From an uncultured Chryseolinea sp. (lineage in GTDB: Bacteria > Bacteroidota > Bacteroidia > Cytophagales > Cyclobacteriaceae): 17,662 bases of DNA. Where the stretch lies: NCBI GenBank assembly GCA_946478915.1, contig CAMLER010000020.1:1-17662 (forward strand), written 5' to 3'. Shown here piece after piece: positions 13,945 through 17,662 of the stretch. Position numbers and translations under genes: made by a program. The notes below the pieces were generated by a model that was given only the letters and a program-made list of their open reading frames with translations, was not told the origin of the DNA and ran no database searches. Within the stretch, counting starts at the first letter, position 1. Each line of letters begins with the position of its first letter.

Positions 13945-14802
13945 ATGAACGTGATAGCGAAAGAAAATAATATCAATTACCAGCGAATTGAGCAGGCAAT
14001 CCTGTATTTGGAACAAAATTTTCAACGTCAACCGGAGTTGGACGAAGTGGCTGAGAAAGTCCATCTGTCACCTTTTCATTTCCAGAGGATTTTTACGGAG
14101 TGGGCAGGAATTAGTCCGAAACGATTTCTTCAATTTCTCACTGTTGATTATCTGAAAGAGAGGCTTGAAAAGTCCAGGAATTTAGCGGAGGCCGCAGATA
14201 GTGCAGGTCTTTCCAGCCAATCCAGGGTATATGATCTGTTTACGACGTTGGAGGCAGTGACTCCTCTCGAGTACAAACAGCATGGAGCAGGTATCCGAGT
14301 CGAGTATGGAATACATGATACGCCATTTGGGACATGCCTTATCGGAGTTACCGAACGCGGAATATGCTGGCTATCGTTTCTTCGAACTGACGAAGATCCT
14401 CGCATGGAAATCGAGTCCATGAAGTCGCATTGGTTTAATTCAACTTTCCATCAAAACCAGGAGCTGTCAGGAGCCTTCATAGAGAAAATCTTTGATGCCA
14501 GGAAAGCGGACAAATCTGAGAAACTCCACGTGTTCGTGAAAGGCACCAACTTCCAGGTGAAGGTATGGCAGGCGCTTCTAAACATCCCGATAGGTGAAGT
14601 TACAACGTATCAAAATATCGGAGTGGCTATACAAAGTCCAAAAGCGATGCAAGCCGTGGGATCAGCCGTCGGTTCCAATCACATCGCTTACCTTATCCCC
14701 TGCCATCGAGTGATCAGAAAGGATGGGCAACTTGGTGAATATCGTTGGAGCTCTGTTAGAAAGAAGAGTATGATTGGTTGGGAAATGGCGCGCTCACAAT
14801 AG
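13945..14802 (+). CDS. AraC-type HTH fused to O6-alkylguanine-DNA alkyltransferase (Ada without its zinc domain)
   Basis: The 285-residue protein has an AraC/XylS double helix-turn-helix at about 12-110 (LDEVAEKVHLSPFHFQRIFTEWAGISPKRFLQ; second HTH around LAEAADSAGLSSQSRVYDLF), a transferase N-terminal part (115-195) and the catalytic domain: FQVKVWQALLNIPIGEVTTYQ (203-223), the acceptor C253 in IPCHRVI and LGEYRW. It should irreversibly take alkyl groups from O6-alkylguanine and regulate transcription. E. coli Ada has an additional N-terminal zinc domain that senses phosphotriesters; here that domain is absent and a separate copy is encoded at 12533. Its own promoter carries the shared block, fitting autoregulation. 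Its stop codon TAG ends on the first base of a heptamer array. Many Bacteroidota have HTH-MGMT proteins, so the architecture is known; the pairing with the separate domain is inferred. Confidence 0.92.
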   Translation: MNVIAKENNINYQRIEQAILYLEQNFQRQPELDEVAEKVHLSPFHFQRIFTEWAGISPKRFLQFLTVDYLKERLEKSRNLAEAADSAGLSSQSRVYDLFTTLEAVTPLEYKQHGAGIRVEYGIHDTPFGTCLIGVTERGICWLSFLRTDEDPRMEIESMKSHWFNSTFHQNQELSGAFIEKIFDARKADKSEKLHVFVKGTNFQVKVWQALLNIPIGEVTTYQNIGVAIQSPKAMQAVGSAVGSNHIAYLIPCHRVIRKDGQLGEYRWSSVRKKSMIGWEMARSQ

Positions 14803-14843
14803 TTTCAGGTTTCAGGTTTAAGGTTTAAGGTTCGAGGTTTCTG
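14802..14843 (+). repeat. Tandem heptamer array (GTTTCAG-like), forward
   Basis: Six 7-bp units in a row: GTTTCAG, GTTTCAG, GTTTAAG, GTTTAAG, GTTCGAG, GTTTCTG. It begins on the last base of the stop codon of the HTH/transferase gene. Confidence 0.85.
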
Positions 14844-14963
14844 ACTTCCCGGTGCTTGCTTAGAATTTGATTAGGCCCACTTCCGCTGTCGCGAAACGTC
14901 ATTCAGACTCGGTAGACATAGGTAAGAGGGCCCTCAGACTCGCGCAGAAAGTTTGTTCAAATT
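14844..14963. other. Spacer between the two inverted heptamer arrays
   Basis: This is the middle of a 322-bp gap without a credible gene (14803-15124). It contains a 10-bp palindrome GAGGGCCCTC (14926-14935) and a 9-bp direct repeat TCAGACTCG (14903-14911 and 14934-14942). No ORF with coding character, tRNA or promoter was recognised. Confidence 0.5.
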
Positions 14964-14998
14964 GCGGAACCTGAAACCTGGAACTTCAAACCTGAAAC
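14964..14998 (-). repeat. Tandem heptamer array (CTGAAAC-like), inverted
   Basis: Five 7-bp units: GCGGAAC, CTGAAAC, CTGGAAC, TTCAAAC, CTGAAAC. Read on the minus strand they are GTTTCAG-like, i.e. the inverse of the array at 14802-14843, so the two arms could pair over about 35 bp with a 120-nt loop. Confidence 0.8.
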
Positions 14999-15124
14999 CT
15001 TTTAATCGTCAGATAAATCAAACCGTTTACCAAGCAAAACATGGCTCTGGTAAAAATCATGCTTTTTGGGTGATAACTAATCTACGTGGAACAATCGTAC
15101 TTTCAGTTATCAGCCCAAAATCCT

Positions 15125-17590
15125 ATGCTATACAATTATGTAGTCATCGCTTTCAGAAATTTCCAGCGTCAAAAATTATTCGCTTTGTTGAATATGTTTG
15201 GTCTGGCCCTTGGCCTTGCAAGTGCTATTTTAATATTTCTTTATGTGACGGATGAATTACAATACGATGTGATGCATCCACATTACAAGAATACCTATCG
15301 CATTGGTTGTACGTTTACGAACCCCAACGGACAGGTATTCGACAATACTACCTCGCCTGGCTTCTGGGTAAAGCACCTTCTAGAAACGCGCAGCGAAGTA
15401 TTGGATGGGACCCGTGTGGACTATATTGGCTATCCAACTTCCTTGCATCACAAGGCTACCGATAAAATTATTCTTACTGAAGAGATTAAATGGGCTGAGC
15501 CCGGATTCGACGATATTATCGATTTCAATCTTGCGAAAGGAAACCAGGAAAAAATGTTCGAGGATCACTATACCATTTTGCTAAGTGAAACGGGTGCGAG
15601 GAGATTATTCGGCGATGAAGATCCCATTGGCGAGGTTATTTCAATTAAGCATCCCTTTGCGACACAGGGACGTGAAATTGATGTGATGATAAGAGGTGTT
15701 TACCACGACTTCCCCTCGAATTCCCATTTCAAACCAAAATACATTGTGAATGTGAATGCGTTCAGGAGTGTTGTCCCAAACTTTACCAATTATATGGAAG
15801 GCACCCGGTTCGCAGACCAGATAGAATTCTTTGAAAATTATATAGTCGTCAAACCGGGATCCGATATTAAGCCCCTTCAAGAGCTGCTGAATGAGCAGGC
15901 CCAACGTCTGATTCAGTCCGATTCGGGTGCATCAGCGGCAGGGTTTAAGATGTCGGCATTTCTTACAAAAATGTCTGACTTGCATTTTGACGAAAAAAAT
16001 CTCTGGGAGAACGACAGTACCCGCGGTGATCGGAAGTACCTCATGATTTTTAGTGCGGTCGCCATGTTGATTTTGCTCATAGCCTGCATCAACTATATGA
16101 ACTTGGCTACAGCGCGGTCTTCAAGGCGAGCCAAAGAGGTGGGGTTGAGAAAATCGCTCGGCAGCAAACGGACAGAATTGGCGAAACAATTTTTCTATGA
16201 ATCAATGTTGATGACGCTAGGTTCCCTGGTTATCGCGATCCTATTAGTCTTCCTGCTTTTGCAACCATTTAATCAGCTCGCCCATAAAACATTTACGCTT
16301 ACATCGCTGGCGAATCCATACATGATCGCGACAATCATACTGATTGTGTTGTTCATGGCATTTTTGTCAGGCAGTTATCCTGCGTTTTACTTATCTGCAT
16401 TCAAACCAGTCGACGTTTTGAAGGGACAAGTCATCAAAGGGAGAGGCGCTGAACTATTCAGAAAGAGCCTGGTGACCATTCAGTATGCTGTTTCGCTTAT
16501 CCTGATTATTTCAACGCTGATGGTCGTAAGACAAATGGACCACATGCAAAACACGAAGCTGAACCAGCAGGGTAGTCAATTACTTTCTATTAGATATGGG
16601 GGAATTGCCGAACAGTCAAAGTTCGCTGCATTTAAGCAAGCCGTCCTTGAAGACAAGGATATCGAACATGTGACGATGGCAAATCATTTACCTCGCCTAA
16701 ACTACTTCGGTTACATCGGCGCTAATGTCAGGTTCCCGGAGATCGATGATAAAAATTTGCAGTGGAATAAATTGAATGTCGATTTCGATTTCGCTAAAAC
16801 ATATTCTTTGGAATTCATTGCCGGACGAGACTTCGATGCGAACAATGTTTCAGATTCATCAAGCATGATATTAAATGAAGCTGCCTTAAAAGCGCTTAAC
16901 CAGCCGATCGAAAAAATTATTGGCAGTTCAGTAGTGGATGTTAATGATCAGAATCGCAGCTTTAAAGTCATAGGCATTGTGAAAGATTTCCCTTTTCGCT
17001 CCATGCATCAGGCAATTGAGCCGCTAGTGCTTAGTCCTCGTGTTCATTTCATCGATCGTATCGCTTACGTTAAATTGCCTCCAGGTCAGTTTCAGGAAAA
17101 AATTTAATTTATTGAAAAGAAATGGAAAGAGATATTTCCTGCAGTTGGATTTGATTATTGGTTCCTCAGCGATGAATTCACTCGAATGTATGAAATGGAA
17201 GCACGAGTCTCCTCGATGGCAAAGAGCTTCGCTATCCTGGCTATTTTAATCACTGTGCTCGGTGTCTTCGGACTAGCGTCTTACACAGCTGAACAAAAAA
17301 CAAAAGAAGTCGGAATACGTAAAGTTTTGGGTGCAGCAGTAACGCAGGTTGTCGGGATGTTCGTTTGGATCTTCCTGAAAATTTTTCTTATCGCATGCGT
17401 GGTCGCCATTCCTGTAGCGTATTTTATGGCTGACACATGGTTATCCGGGTTTGCTTACCGCGCTTCAATTAGCGGCGAAATTTTTGTTCTTAGTCTCGCT
17501 GGCTTATTGCTAATCACGCTGATGACGGTCAGCTACGAGACCTGGAAGGCTGCGAGAACAAATCCGGTGAACTCACTGCGAAGCGAATAG
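15125..17590 (+). pseudogene. FtsX/MacB-like ABC transporter permease interrupted by one in-frame TAA
   Basis: The frame opens at ATG 15125 (NYVVIAFRNFQRQKLFALLNM, the standard start of large Bacteroidota FtsX-type permeases; an earlier GTG at 15086 adds unlike residues). It runs 660 codons to TAA 17105-17107 and continues in the same frame for 160 codons to the stop at 17590. The residues just past the TAA (FIEKKWKEIFP, YWFLSDEFTRMYEMEARVSSMAKSFA) are what the family has there, so this is one gene of about 820 residues with a nonsense codon. The first part has membrane segments near 17-41, 304-327, 360-380, 400-425 and 447-470, with an extracytoplasmic MacB-like domain between the first two; the second part holds the last three segments and the KTKEVGIRKVLGA motif. 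Family members export or act on envelope substrates with a separate ATPase, which is not in the window. ATG 17186 might restart translation; no ribosome site is seen. Confidence 0.82.
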
Positions 17591-17662
17591 ATCGCCTCTT
17601 GATTTCCTATGTTCCGCGCTCGTGCTATTGGCGAAAGTTATAAGGTATGGTGTCCAAGGTCG

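Noticed and set aside
14953..15255. 100-codon plus-strand ORF after the Ada-like gene
   Set aside because: It begins next to the inverted heptamer array, translating it as repetitive sequence (LKPGTSNLKP), and then overlaps the permease start in another frame.
17186..17590. Separate small membrane protein downstream of the permease
   Set aside because: It is in the same frame as the permease and continues the family sequence directly after the TAA, so it is the end of the same gene.

Overview
The window looks like a chromosomal segment of a Bacteroidota bacterium, most likely of the Cytophagales type. The signs are promoter motifs of the TAnnTTTG / TTG class with about 20 bp spacing, few Shine-Dalgarno sites, a large secreted protein with the gliding-associated (type IX, type B) C-terminal sorting domain, a BlaI/M56 peptidase pair, and a large FtsX-like permease typical of this phylum. 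No rRNA, tRNA, CRISPR array or insertion sequence was seen.

Layout. (1) 1-2063, minus strand: an aromatic amino-acid operon, with prephenate dehydratase followed by a class I/II aminotransferase cut by the window edge. A complete-looking attenuator precedes it: promoter, 20-residue leader peptide with eight consecutive Phe/Tyr codons, alternative hairpins and an intrinsic terminator. (2) 2121-5581: a dispersed intergenic repeat, a small lipoprotein and a 932-residue secreted surface protein. (3) 5607-8054, plus strand: gcvT, a TPR protein and a ComB-family phosphatase, tightly packed. (4) 8076-10283, minus strand: a BlaI-type repressor, an M56 membrane protease fused to a cell-wall amidase, and a MazG-like pyrophosphohydrolase, under a promoter with two palindromic operators 20 bp apart. 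(5) 10306-14802: a hotdog thioesterase, then a DNA-alkylation repair neighbourhood. It holds an AlkA-type glycosylase, a 2OG-Fe(II) oxygenase of the DNA-damage type, a stand-alone Ada zinc-binding domain, and an AraC-HTH/alkylguanine-transferase fusion, interrupted by an exported metallo-beta-lactamase-fold protein. (6) 14802-17662: a pair of inverted heptamer arrays, then an FtsX/MacB-like permease gene broken by one in-frame TAA.

The most interesting points are these. The Phe/Tyr attenuator can be read base by base. The protease-amidase fusion replaces the usual beta-lactam sensor of a BlaR1-like system. The alkylation response appears to use an Ada protein split into two genes, and the two plus-strand repair promoters share a 39-40 bp block just upstream of and overlapping their -33 elements, a candidate operator for an alkylation regulon. 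Two copies of a hairpin-containing repeat were found, one of which supplies the stop codons of both genes that converge on it.

All calls come from reading the sequence and knowledge of the families; no database search was made.
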